Of a DNA stretch of 64,000 nucleotides, positions 1 to 12,400 are shown in pieces. Source of the DNA: Nepenthes gracilis (taxonomy: Eukaryota > Streptophyta > Magnoliopsida > Caryophyllales > Nepenthaceae). Both the position numbers and the translations under genes were made by a program. The notes beneath the pieces were generated by a model, which was given only the letters and a program-made list of their open reading frames with translations, did not search any database and had not been told where the DNA came from. Within the stretch, counting starts at the first letter, position 1. Every line of letters begins with the position of its first letter. The DNA is taken from NCBI GenBank assembly GCA_033239525.1, contig BSYO01000005.1:3072001-3136000 (forward strand), written 5' to 3'.

Positions 1-624
1 TTTAAGAATGTACGAATATAAGCTTCCAATAATGTAGTAAAAAAAATAATGGCCGATAAATATCAGCCTATATTTCCATGCATGCATTCAATTTATCTGG
101 ATAGTGTTACTAGACTCTTAGCTATGAAAAAGAAGATAATTCATTCTGATGGACTCTTCGGAAGCTTCTATCCAAAAAGCTTTCTTGTTATTTAAGTTTA
201 TTACCTCTTTGAGGATATTTAATCAATTTTACTAAAATTAAACATGACATTCTTCTAAATTATTGAAAATATCCCAAAACCTTTAATTATTCATCTACGT
301 ATTTTTATAAAATATATAAATTTAGACTTCTTAGAATATTTACATATATTTAAGAACATATAGATTTAACCTTCTAAGAAAGTACTACTGATAAAAAAGA
401 TGTACCATCTGTATGATTGAGAGTTACCATAAAAGAAACTTGAATATCATGTCTATCTAGGCATGACCATCAAGTCAGGCATCAGGAAAAGCCACAGTGA
501 CAGTCGGATGACACGAAATGCTATATCTCAATGTGACACTAACTGCATAATTGGGTGTCACAAAAATGCAAGGCAGTGCAATGGGGTGAATAGGTGAAAA
601 TTATATTAAGGCTGCTTTTTTATT
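1..624. other. AT-rich intergenic DNA, no gene seen
   Basis: I see no convincing coding exon here. The last 60 bases contain a 'ggggtgaatagg' motif resembling the start of the dispersed repeat found twice in intron 4 of the formyltransferase gene (near 44865 and 46365). This may be a fragment of that family, cut by the adjacent solo LTR. Confidence 0.5.
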
Positions 625-629
625 ATGAT

Positions 630-1408
630 TGTTGGGGTTCAACACCCGGATACATCCGACCCGGCGCAGTAGAACAAACTCGAACCCACTGTCAAGTGTC
701 AGCCACCTAATTTGTGAACACAAGAAACAAGCAATGCACAACAATTATTAACGTAAAAAATCCTTTTCAATTAAGAAAAAAACTACGAGATAAATTATGA
801 ACAAATCTACTATAAATAGTACTAGTTACAAGAACCCATTTCGAAATTCCTTCACTCCGAACCCAAGTTAAGAATGGTTAAATATAACTCCCTTCAAAAA
901 AATCTGGCAACTCATAAGAGAAATACAATCAAGAAAAAGAGTAACCAAACGAAAATATATTTTCGAAAATCACCTCTAAAACGACGTATTCGACTTTGAC
1001 GAAGAACGGAACTCAAATCGGACCTCAATCGGACTCTAAACCTCTTCCTCTTCTCTCTTCTTCTCTCCTCTCTCACTGTACGGCGCCCCTTGTAGAAAAA
1101 TATTTCAAAATTCTTTGGAACCAATCCTAAAATCGCGTTCGTGCAATTTATAAACCCCGAGTGTCCATTGAGCGCCAAGCCTCTAGAATCGACACTCGAG
1201 CACCGATCGGGCACGAATCAGACGCACACTTTCTAGAATTTTCGCCTCTTCACCACTCGAGCAAGCCTCGAGCGCCCGACTTGATCCTTGCCTCCTAGCA
1301 ACTTGCCGCAAACGCGAACACTCCAATCCTCACACGAACCCCATGAGATCCTCCGATAACCTTCCATTTATTAGGACACCCACGAGGGAATGACCAAAAA
1401 ACCCAACA
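630..1408. mobile_element. Solo LTR, family 1, copy A (0.78 kb)
   Basis: The block starts TGTTGG and ends CCAACA. It is flanked by the 5-bp direct repeat ATGAT at 625-629 and 1409-1413, the signature of an integrated LTR. No internal retrotransposon sequence follows, so it is a solo LTR left by LTR-LTR recombination. A second copy in the same orientation lies at 30493-31263. TATA-like motifs occur on both strands (near 810 and near 1150), so transcription direction is uncertain. The small ORF at 912-1214 (minus strand) lies inside the LTR and is not a gene. Confidence 0.85.
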
Positions 1409-1413
1409 ATGAT

Positions 1414-2176
1414 TTCTGTTTCACTTGGTCAAATTGCATCCCATTATATGTAGGATATTTTGGAAATAAAAGGGATGAACATTTGAATAGGTGTGATTGT
1501 TCAAATAATAGTTATTATTCAAACAAATGTGTCTTTTCAAAAACGTTGAAAACAGATACGTAATTATAATGCAAAGAGATACCAAATGTTCTAGACAGAT
1601 ATATCCTTTCACCATATCCTCTATAAAAGGCACATTGATAGTTGATTTTTAGAGAAAATGAAAAACACAAAAAAGAATGTGGATGAAAGAGACTCACAAA
1701 TATCAGATCATTTTAGTAACTACTTATAGTAGAAAATAATTAATAAAAGTTAGATAATATTGTTTTCATTGAAGGATCAAGTTTGATTTCGTTAGTACAA
1801 AACGCAACCAAATAATACCTCATTGTATCATTGAGATGATTTGCATGAACACATTTACACTTTAAGGGGCAAATATTAAGTGACATTATAACATGCCTTA
1901 AAACTTTACATTTAGTGCCCTCTTTAATTCATCAGATGATTCTCAAAAGTCCCGATGTTTCCCAATATTATATTAAATCAACTAGGGTTGATGATAATGC
2001 ACCAATATCAACTGCTCCGAAGCTAAGTTGCTTTTTGAGAGAGAATCTCAATTCACCAACTATTCTAGCATCAGTCAACTCTTTGGTTCATGCATATCAT
2101 GGATGGATCTATGGTTTATTTAGTGCGGGTCAATTAACATGAGCAAGAAAAAAATGCAAACAAAAAAATAGATATA
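1414..2176. other. AT-rich DNA between solo LTR and large retrotransposon
   Basis: The ORFs here are short (60-75 codons) and match nothing I recognise. No splice-compatible exon of the nearby RING-CH pseudogene was found on the minus strand. Confidence 0.5.
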
Positions 2177-2181
2177 AATAT

Positions 2182-3019
2182 TGATGGGTCCCGGAACCCA
2201 ATGCCTAAAATTGCAATCGCAGGCCCAAAGGATCACATGAAAAAGCTGGCCCAAAAGGCCCACAAGCCTAATCAGGCCCAAATGACTAACCCATTTCCGA
2301 GCACCTGAAGAATCAAATTAAGCGACAAAGGCACTGGCGGTCCGAGAGGGCACTGTGGCCCATTCGAGAACGAGGACAGCCAGAAAGGCCAAAATAGCCA
2401 AGACGCCAGCTCAGATGACTTGCACGGCATACGCTACCACGAGCGACCAACGGCTTCTAACATGCCGTACCTGCAGGCCATGCGCCCCTGAGCGCCGTAT
2501 CTGCAGACTGTGACAGGTGTCCCTGTCACAGCCGCACCTACAGTAGTGGTGGGGATGGCAAGTGGCTCTGACGCACCAGCGCCACGTGTCGCCTCTCTAA
2601 CGCCATCACGCTCCTTATAAATACCCTATTCAAACTACTAGAGGAGGATTCTGAATTCCCATCTGTTTACGCTCGAACAAGAGAATCCCCGAGAGAAAAA
2701 GAAAGGCAAAGAGAAAAGAGTGAAGAGAGAAATCTGCCTCCTTACGTTGTAATTAAGCGAACAGCTTCCCAGGCACTCATTGTATCTTTTCATCGCAATA
2801 GTGAGATTTCTCGGACTGTCTGTCCGCTGCCGTGGTTTTTCACCCCTCATCGGATAACGGGGTTTTCCACGTAAACCTGCGTGCTCTCCCATTGCCCCCA
2901 CATTTCTTTTTCTCTGATCGGGCTCTGTTTACTTTGTGTTGTCCGTTTTTGTCTGTCCGCCCGCTCAAAAAGCCATTCGCGCTTCGACTAGCATACGGCC
3001 AGACTCCGCGAACGTAACA
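2182..3019 (+). repeat. 5' LTR of the Tat-like element
   Basis: It begins TGATGGGTCCCGG and ends CGTAACA. It carries a TATA box (CTTATAAATACCC) near 2614, preceded by a G-box-like CCACGTGTCGCC. It matches 21337-22167 along its length, except for a block at about 2420-2545 that differs strongly between the two LTRs. By eye the first 230 bases differ at roughly 6 percent of positions, and the downstream U5-like part is closer. Confidence 0.9.
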
Positions 3020-3040
3020 TTGGCGCCGTCTGTGGGAAGC
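3020..3040 (+). other. Primer-binding site
   Basis: TTGGCGCCGTCTGTGGGAA directly follows the 5' LTR. This is a commonly seen tRNA primer-binding sequence in plant Ty3/gypsy elements. It fixes the LTR end and the plus orientation of the element. Confidence 0.85.
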
Positions 3041-3129
3041 ACTGGCCTCAGCTACAAACCGGGCCAAGAATCCCCTCAAGCTCTCCCTGGCACCCCGTTT
3101 GATCCGGGTGAGGTGCCAAGGCAATTTTC

Positions 3130-3485
3130 CACTCTTCTACCGGAGGCGACCGGGACAGGAAGGCCGTCGCCAGATCTCCAAAATCGCGGATAGAGTCCGC
3201 GGCATCCCATAAAACCATATCCGCACGTCCCCTTTTAAAGTTAAAGGGAAGCACCGCACATGGTTGTCTCGCCTGTGCCCCGGAGGTTCGTGTGTTCCCC
3301 GAATGATCGAGGTGATCCACGGGATCACCGTTGCCGTCGTACACCTCCAGATTAGGCATCTTGAATTTTGGAGGGAGCGTCCTCGTCCTAATCTCCGTGG
3401 AAAATGGAGACTGGAGCGCGTTAGCCCCTCCTCCACTGCTCTCTCGCAACACCGGATTCCATCCTCTTTCCGGTCTACTCTCCAC
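3130..3485 (-). pseudogene. Inverted gag core fragment
   Basis: On the minus strand the segment encodes the conserved start of a Tat-type gag domain: PPKFKMPNLEVYDGNGDPVD, then in a second frame FPLTLKGDVRIWFYGMP, then RDFGDLATAFLSR. At least one frameshift separates these parts. Gag should lie on the plus strand, because LTRs, primer site, RNase H and integrase all read plus. This piece is therefore inverted, with a breakpoint near 3125-3140. Upstream in the gag reading direction (higher coordinates) it runs into the first arm of the palindromic array, which identifies the array arms as gag N-terminal sequence. The central gag motif occurs only here. Confidence 0.75.
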
Positions 3486-6400
3486 TAGAGGTGGGGCAAC
3501 CGCCTTATTCTCGTTCAGGTAGTGCCTTAACTCGTAAGGCTCCTGGACTGCACGACGCTCTGGGGTCGTGCGGGATCCTCTTGGGGGAGCATCTCATGGA
3601 ACCGCCTCCTTGTCATCGTGCTCGCGGCGGTTCCACTGGGCCTTAGAGTGGCGCTCGGGGATCTCAAGGATCTCCGAGGACCCAGTGGCCTCCAGCAGCA
3701 GCAGAGCACCATGGAAGGTCGAGGACCAACAAGGTCCTCGAGTCCGAGGCGAGAGCCCCGAGAGGCGCCACTCGAGGCCTGGGCGGAATCGGGCCGCGAG
3801 CACGACGACCGTGAGGCGGTTCCACGAGACGCTCCCCAAGAGGAGCCCGCACGCCTCAGAGGGTCGTCGTCGCCCAGAGCCTTACGAGTTAAGGCACTAC
3901 TCAACTAGAAGAAGGTGGCTGCCCCACTCGGAGTGGAGAGCAGACGAAAGAGGATGGAATCGGTGCTACGAGAGAGCAGGGAGGAGGGGCTAACGTGCTG
4001 AATCTCCGTGGGAAAACGAGATTACGACAAGAACGCTCCCTCCACTGCTCTCTCACAACACCGGATTCCATCCTCTTTCCGGTCCGCTCTCCACTCAAGG
4101 TGGGGCAGCCACCTTATTCTCGTTCAGGTAGTGCCTTAACTCGTAAGGCTCCGTACCGCACGGCGCCTGGGCCGCGCGGGCCTTCAAGGAGCATCTCGTG
4201 GGAACCGCCTCCTAATCGTTCGCCATGGGCGGTTCCGCCGGGCCTCAGAGTGGCGCTCTCTGGGATCTCGCTGACTCGGGACCTGTGGCCCACAACCTCC
4301 GTGGTGATCTGAGGGCCGAAGCCACCCGGGTCCCTGTCCGAGGCGAGATCCCCGAGAGGCTCCACTCTGAGGCCCAGCGGAGCCGCCGGGTGCACGACGA
4401 CCAGTAGGCGGTTCCACGAGATGCTCCCCTAAGAGGAGCCCGCACATCCCTAGAACGCCGTGCAGTCCAGGAGCCTTACGAGTTACTACACTACCTGAAC
4501 GAGAATAAGGCGGCTGCCCCACCTCGAGTAGAGAGCAGACCGGAAAGAGGATGGAATCCGGTGCTGCGAGAGAGCAGTGGAGGAGGGGCTAACGCGCTCC
4601 AGTCTCCGTTTTCCACGAAGATTAGGACGAGGACGCTCCCTTCTCGTGCAGTCCAGGAGCTTTACAAGTTAATGCACTACCTGAACGAGAATAAGGCGGC
4701 TGCCCCCATTCTCGAGGGAGAGCTTTAACTCGGAAAGAGGATGGAATCCTCGGGGCTGCGGCGCGAGAGCAGCTGGAGGAGGGGCTAACGCGCCACGGGG
4801 CTTTTCCACGAAGATTCCGACGAGGACGCCCTTCTCGCCGACCCAGAGCTTTACAAGTTAATGCACTACCTGAACGAGAATAAGGCGGCTGCCCCACCTC
4901 GAGTGGAGAGCAGACCGGAAAGAGGATGGAATCCGGTGCTGCGAGAGAGCAGTGGAGGAGGGGCTAACGCGCTCCAGTCTCCGTTTTCCACGAAGATTAG
5001 GACGAGGACGCTCCCTTCTCGTGCAGTCCAGGAGCTTTACAAGTTAATGCACTACCTGAACGAGAATAAGGCGGCTGCCCCACCTCGAGTGGAGAGCAGA
5101 CCGGAAAGAGGATGGAATCCGGTGCTGCGAGAGAGCAGTGGAGGAGGGGCTAACGCGCTCTGGCCATAATCTCCACGAAGATTAGACGAGGACGCCCTCC
5201 TCCATCGCCTCCGCCGGGCAAAGACCGATTCCATCCGCTTCCTGGGCCTCGCTCTCCACACGAGGGGTGCAGCGCCTTATTCTCATTCAAGTAGTGCATT
5301 AACTCGTATGGTCTCCCGGATCGACGGCGCCTGGGGGCCGTGGCGGGCCTCTTGGGAGCATCTCGTGGAACCGCCCCCGGTCATCGTGCTCGCGGGGGTT
5401 GGCTGGGCCTTAGCGTGGCGATCTCGAGATCTCGCGAACTGTGGCTTCCAGCAGCAGAGCACCACGAGGGTCGAGGACCAACCAGTCCTGGGCCTCGAGG
5501 CGAGAACCCCGAAAGGCGCCACTCGAGGCACAATGAAACCGCCGCGAGAACGACGACCAGAGGCGTCTCCACGAGATGCTCCTAAGAGGAGCTCGATGGC
5601 CTGCCTCAGAGCGCCAAGCTCCAGAGCCTTACGAGTTAACGAACTACCTCGAACGAGAATAAGCGGCTGCCCACTCGAGGGAGAGGGCATCGAAAGAGGA
5701 TGGAATCCGCACGCGAGAGAGCAAATGGGAGGAGGGGCTAACGGCCGCAGCCTCCGCTTTCCACGAGATTACGACGAGGACGCTCCTCCTCCACTGCTCT
5801 ATCGCAAAGACCGATTCCATCCTCTTCCGATCCGCACTCCACTCGAGGTGGGGCAGCCGCCTTCTTCACATTCGTGTAGTGCCTTAACTCGTAAGGCCCC
5901 GGATCGCACGGGAGCCTGGGCCGTGGCGGGCTCCTTTGGGAGCATCTGCGGGAACCGCCTCCCGGGCCATCGTGCTCGCGACGGTTCCATCTGGCAGAGT
6001 GGCGCATTCTCGAGGATCTCGCCTTGACAGGTGGCTTCCCAGCTTCACAGAGCACCACGGAGGGTCGAGGATCAACCAGTCCTCGTGTCCGAGGCGAGAA
6101 CCCCGAGAGGCGCCACTCGAGGCCCGGGGCCGGAACTGGGCCGCGAGCACGACGACCAGAGGCGATTCCACGAGATGCTCTCCAAGAGGAGAGCCCGCAC
6201 GGCCCCTGAGCGCCGTGCAATCCAGAGCCTCACGAAGTTAAGGCACTACCCGAACGTGAAGAAGGCTGCCCCACTTCGAGCGGGAGAGAAGACCGAAAGA
6301 GGACGGAATCGGCATCGCGAGAGAGCAAAGGAGGAGGGGCTAACGCGCCATAATCTCCGTGAGATTACGACGAGGATGCTCCTCCTCCATCCGCCTTCTC

Positions 6401-9400
6401 GCAAGACCGATTCCATCCTATTTCCGGTCTGCTCTCCAATCGAGGTGGGGCAGCGGCCTTATTCTCGTTCAGGTAGTTCAATAACTCGTAAGGCTCCTGG
6501 ACGGCACGGCGCTCTGGGGCCGTGCGGGATCCTCTTTGGGGAACATCTCGTGGAACCAACTCCAGGTAGTCGTGCTCGCGGCGGTTCCGCTGGGCCTCAG
6601 AGTGGCGCCTCACGGGGATCTCGCCTAGGACCCAAGTGGCTTCCAAAGAACAGAGCACCACGGAGGATCGAGGTCCAACTGTGTCCCTGTCCGAGGCGAG
6701 AGCCCCGAGAGGCGCCACTCTGAGGCCCAGCGGAACCGCCGCGAGCACGACGACTAGGAGGCGGTTCCACGAGATGCTCCGGCAAGAGGAGCCCGCACAG
6801 CCCTAGAACGCCGTGCAGTGCAGGAGCCTTACGAGTTAAGGCACTACCTGAACGAGAAGAAGGCGGCTGCCCCACCTCGAGTGGAGAGCCGACCGGAAAG
6901 AGGATGGAATTCGGTTCTGCGAGAGAGCAGTGGAGGAGGGAGCGTCCTCGTCGTAATCTCCGTGGAAAACGGAGACTGGAGGGCGTTAGCCCCTCCTCCA
7001 CTGCTCTCTGATTAACCGATTACATCCTCTTTCCTATCCGCTCTCCACTCGAGGTGGGGCAACCGCCTCTTCTCGCTCGTGCAAGGCCTTAACTCGTAAG
7101 ACTCCCGCACCGCACGATGCTCGAGGCAAAAGGGCTCCACTGGGGGGAGCATCTCGTGGTCAGATTGCTCAAGCTGCGGTTCTACTGGCCTCAGAGTGGG
7201 GCCTCTGGGATCTCGCCTGACCGAGGACCTTGTTATTCCTCAACCTCTGGGTGCTCGAGGACCAACCCAGTCCGGGGTCCGAGGCGAGATCCCCGAGAGG
7301 CCCCACTCTGAGGCCCAACGGAACCGCCGCGAGCACGACGACCAGGAGGCGATTCCATGAGATGCCCCCAAGAGGAGCCCGCATGCCCCCTGCAGCGCCG
7401 TGTAATCTAAGAGCCTTACGAGTTAAGGCCCTACTGAGATAAAGGTGGCTGCCCCACCTCGAGTGGAGAGGAACTGGAAAGAGGATGGAATCCTGCCACG
7501 CGAGAGAGCAGGAGGAGGAGGGAGCGCCTCCGCCCCAATTTCCGTGGAAAATTAAGACTGAGACGTTAGCCCACCTCCACCGCTCTCTCGCAAAGACCGA
7601 TTCCATCCTCTTTCGGGCCCGCTCCACTCGAGGTGGGGCAACCGCCTTATTCTCGCTTTCAGTAGTGCATTAACTCGTAAGACCCTGACGACACGCCGCG
7701 CCGGGCCGTGGCGGCTTTCTCTGGGAGCACTCGTGAATCGCCTCCCGGTCGCTCTGGCCGCGCGATTCCGCCAGCCTAGATGGCCCTCGGGGATCTCGCC
7801 GACCCGAGGACCAAGGTGGCCTCCAGCAGCAGAGCATCATGGAGGGTTGAGGACCAACCAGGTCCTCGGGTCCGAGGCGAGAGCCCCGAGAGGCGCCCCT
7901 ATGAGGCCCAGCGAAACTGCCGCGAGCACGACAACCAGGAGGCGATTCCACGAGATGCTCCCACAAAAGGAGCCCGCATGACACCAGAGCGCCATGCAGT
8001 CCAGGAGCCTTACGAGTTAAGGCACTACACCGATCGAGATTGGCAGGCGCCACCTCGAGTGGGAGAGCAGAAAAGAGAATGGAATCCGGTGCCGCGAGAG
8101 AGCAGCCAGAGGTAGCGCCCTCGCCCTAATCTCCCGGAAAAACGGAGATCGGAGCGCTGTTAGCTCCTCCTCCACCGGCTTCTCGCGCAGCACCGACTCC
8201 ATCCGCTTCCGGCCTACTTCCACTCGAGGAGGTGCACGCCATATCCTCGCTCAGTGTAGTGCATTAACTCAGAGATGCCTCCGATCGCACGGGCTGGGGC
8301 CAAGGGCTCCTCTTTGGGAGCATCTCGAGGAACCGCCTCGGTCGCCGTGTTTCGCGCGGTTCCACTGGCCGCAGAGTGGCGCCTGGGATCTCGCCGAACT
8401 CCGAGGAAGCGGGCTCCAGCAGCAGAGCACCACGGGAGGGTCGAGGACCAACCAGTCCTCCTGGCCCGAGGCGAGAGCCCGAGAGGCGCCACTCGAGGCC
8501 TGGCTGGAACCGGGCCGCGAGCACGACGACTCGTGAGGAGGTTCCACGAGATGCTACCCCAAGAGAGCCCGCACGGCCCCAAGAGCGTCGTGCAGCCCAA
8601 AGAGCCTTACGAGTTGGGCGCACTACCTTAACGAGAAGAAAGTGGCCGCCCCACTCGAGTGGAGAGCAGAATGGAAAGAGGATGGAATCCGTCCCGCGAG
8701 AGACCAGCGGGAGGAGGGAGCGGCCTCGCGCGAATCTCCGTGGAAACTTGAGATCGAGCGCGAGGACCCTCCTCCATCGCTCTCGCAAAGACCGATTCCA
8801 TCCTCTTTCCTCGCTCACTCTCCACTAGGGGCAGCCGCTCGCTTCTCATTCACAGTAGTGCCTTAACTAACAGTCAGTAAACCGGATCGCACGGGCGCCG
8901 AGGCCCGGTGTGGCCTCTGGGGCAGCATTCGTGAACCGCCCCGGTCGCCGTGGCTCGCGGCGGTTCCTACTCGGGCCTCGAGAGTGGCGCCTTCCGGCTC
9001 GACCGACCCGAGGACCCGGTCGGGTCCTCAACCGTGGTGTGCGGCCGCTGAGGCCACCGGGTCCGAGGCGACATCCCCGAGAGGCGCACTCGAGGCCAGG
9101 CCTGAACCGCCGTGAGCCCGACGACCAGGAGGCGGGTTCCACAAGACGCCTCCTAAGAGGATCCCGCACGCCTGGGAAGGCCGTGCGCCCAGAGCCTTAC
9201 GAGTTAGCACGCACTATCCAACAGAAGAAGACGGATGCCCCACCTCGAGAGTGGGAGAGCGACGGAACGGTAGATGGAATCCGTGATGCGAGAGAGCAGG
9301 GAAGAGGAGCTAACGTGTCTCAGCCTCCATTTTCCAAGGAGATTACGACGAGGCCGCTTCTCCTCCTCCATCGCTTCTGGGCAAAGACCGGGATTCCATC

Positions 9401-12400
9401 CTCTTTCTGCCCCGCTTCCACTGAGGTGGGGCAGCCGCCATATTCTCATTCAAGCTAGTGCCTTAACTCGCCGTAAGACTCGACCGCACACGGCGCCTGG
9501 GCCGTGGCTCCTCTCTTCGGGAGCATCTGTGGAACCAACTCCGGTCTTTGCCAGGCTGCAGCCTACTGGCCTCGCAGTGGCGCCTATGGGGAACTCTCCA
9601 ACCCGAGGACCTGTGGCCTCCAAAGCACAGCGCATCGCGGGAGGGTTGAGTACCAACCAGGTCCTCGGGTCCGAGGCGAGAGCCCATAGAGACACCACTC
9701 TAAGGCCCAACGGAACCGCCGCGAGCACGACGACCAGGACGTGGTTCCACGAGATGCTCCCCCAAGAGGAGCCCACACGACCCAAGAGCGCCGTGCAGTC
9801 CAGTAGCCTTACGAGTTAAGGCACTACACCGAACGAGAATAAGGTGGCGCCCACTCGAGGTGGAGAGCTGACCGGAAAGAGGATAGAATCCGCACTGGAG
9901 AGAGCAAAGGAGAAGGCTAATATGCCCCACCATTTTCCAAGGAGATTACGGGAGCGCAGCCAAATTTCTCCTCCATTCTTCTCTCGCAGACGGGATTCTA
10001 TCTCTTTCCAGTCAGCTCCACTCGAGGTGGGCAGCGCCTTATTCTCGCCGTATAGTGCATTAACTCGTAGCACTCGAGACAAGGCTGGCCTCAAGGGATC
10101 TTCTGGGAGATCTCGTGAAACCAACTCATCATCCCACTGCCAGTCCCCACTGGCCTCAAAGTAGCCCCTCTCGGGATGTCGCCGACTCCGAGGACCTGTG
10201 GCCTCCAAAGAAGAGCAGCACGAGGGTCGAGGACCAACCAGTCCTCGGTCCGAGGAGAGAGCCCAGAGAGGCGCCACTCGAGGCCTCACTGGGAAACCGC
10301 CGCGAGCACGACGACCTCGTGAGGCTGCCCCACGAGATGCTCCCAAGAGGAGCCCGCACGCCCTGTGAGCGCCGCGGCCCAAAGAGAGCCGAGTTAAGGC
10401 ACTAGCCGAATGAGAATAGGTGGCCGCCCCACTCGAGCGGGAGAGCGACCGGAAAGAGGATGGAATCCTGTGCAGCCGCAAAGAGAGCAGCCGGGAGGAG
10501 GAGCGGCCTGCCGTAATCTCCATTTGGAAAAAGGAGATTACGAGCACGCAGCCCTCTTCCATCGCTCTTCGCATCACCGGATTCCATCCTCGCCCGGTCC
10601 GCGCTCTCCGCTCAAGGTGGGGCAGCCGCTTTATTCCTGGGGCCTGGTGATAGTGCATTAACTCGTGAAGGCCTTCCGGATGGCACGACGCCTAGGGCTG
10701 CAAGGGATCCTCTAGGGGAGCATCTTGCGGAACCAACTCCCCGGTCATCGCTCACGGCGGTTCCACCGGGCCTCAAAGTGGCGCCTCGAGGATGTCGCCT
10801 CCGACCCGTGTGGCTTCGAAGAAGAATAACCACCAGAGCCGAGGACCAACCAAGTCCCTGTCCGAGGCAGAGCCTAGAGAGGCGCCACTGAGGCCTGCTG
10901 AATCGGCCACAGCACGACGACAAGGAGGCGGTTCCACAAGATGCCGCCCAGAGGAGCCCACACGGCCCAGGAATAAGAAGGCAGGGCCCAGAGCCGACGA
11001 GCTAAGGCACTACTCGAACGAATAAGGCGCCGCCCACATCGAGTGAGAGCGAAGATGAAAAGAGGATGGAATCCGGCTGGTCGAGAGAGCAATGGAGGAG
11101 CGGCTCGTCAGAATCTCCGAAAACTAGATCGGAGCGCGTTAGCCTTCTTCCACGCCTTCGCAAAGATCGGGATTCCATCCGCTCGTCCTCAAGGCCCACT
11201 CGAAAGGGCAGCCGCCTTCTTTCTCGTTGCAGTGCCTTAACTCGTAAGGCTCTGACCGCACGGCGCCTCGGGCCGTAGGCGGGCTCCTCGGGGAGCATCT
11301 CGTGAAACCGCCTCCCGGGTCTGGCGTGCTCTCGAGCGGCGCCTCGGCCTCAGAGGCGCCTCGGCTTTCGCCGGCTTGATTGTGGCTTCCAACCGCAGAG
11401 CACCGTGGTGAGAGTCGAGGGACCACCAAGGCCCCGGGTCCGAGGAGAGCCCAGAGGCGCCACTCGAGGCCAGCGGCGGAACTGGGAGCAGCACAACGAC
11501 TGTGAGGAGGTTCCACGAGATGCTCCCGAGAGGAGCCCGAACGCCCTCAGAGCTCCGGGCACCAGAGCCTTACGAGTTATGCACTACTCGAACGAGAATA
11601 CGGCCGCGCCACCTCGAGTGGGAGAGCGGATCGAAAGAGGATAGAACCGGCCGCGAGAGAGCAAAGGAGGGGCTAATGCGCCCCGTCTCGTTTTCCACGG
11701 AGATTAAGACGAGGACGCCCTCCTCCACCGCTTCTCTCACAACACTCGGCGAAAGACCGATTCCATCCGACTTCCGAACGCCACGCTTCTCCACTACCCG
11801 AGGGGAGAGAAGACTCAGGAAGATTCTCGAGAGAGTTCAGGAGCTGCTTAATCTCCGTGGGAAAACGGAGACTGAGCGTTAGCCCTCCTGGGGCTCGCGG
11901 TTCTCCTTCGGCGGGAGCATCTCCACTGAGGTGGGGAACCGCCTTATTCTCGCCGTGTTCAATAACGCAGTGCTCCTGCCCCGCCGGGGCCTCTGGGCAG
12001 TGGCGCTCTCGGGGCATCTCGAACCGACCCGAGGACTCGGGTCTGGGTCCTCAACCTCCGTGGTGCTCGCCGCTGAAGCCACTCGGGGGTCCCTGTCCGA
12101 GGCAAGATCCCCGAGAGGCGCCACTCGAGGCCTGGAACCGCCGCGAGCACGACGACTGTGAGGAGGTTCCACGAGACGCTTCCCAAAAGGAGCCCGCACG
12201 CCTCGCAGAGCGGCAAAAGGCATAAAGAGCCTTACGAGTTAAGGCACTACACCGAGAAGGCCCGCCCCACCTCGAGTGGAGAGCGGACCTAAAGAGGAGG
12301 AATCGGTGGCCGTGGAGAGAGCAAAGTGGAGGAGGGAGCGCTCGCCATAATCTCCATGGAAACGGAGATCGGAGCACGTTATCCCCTCCTCCGCTCTCTC

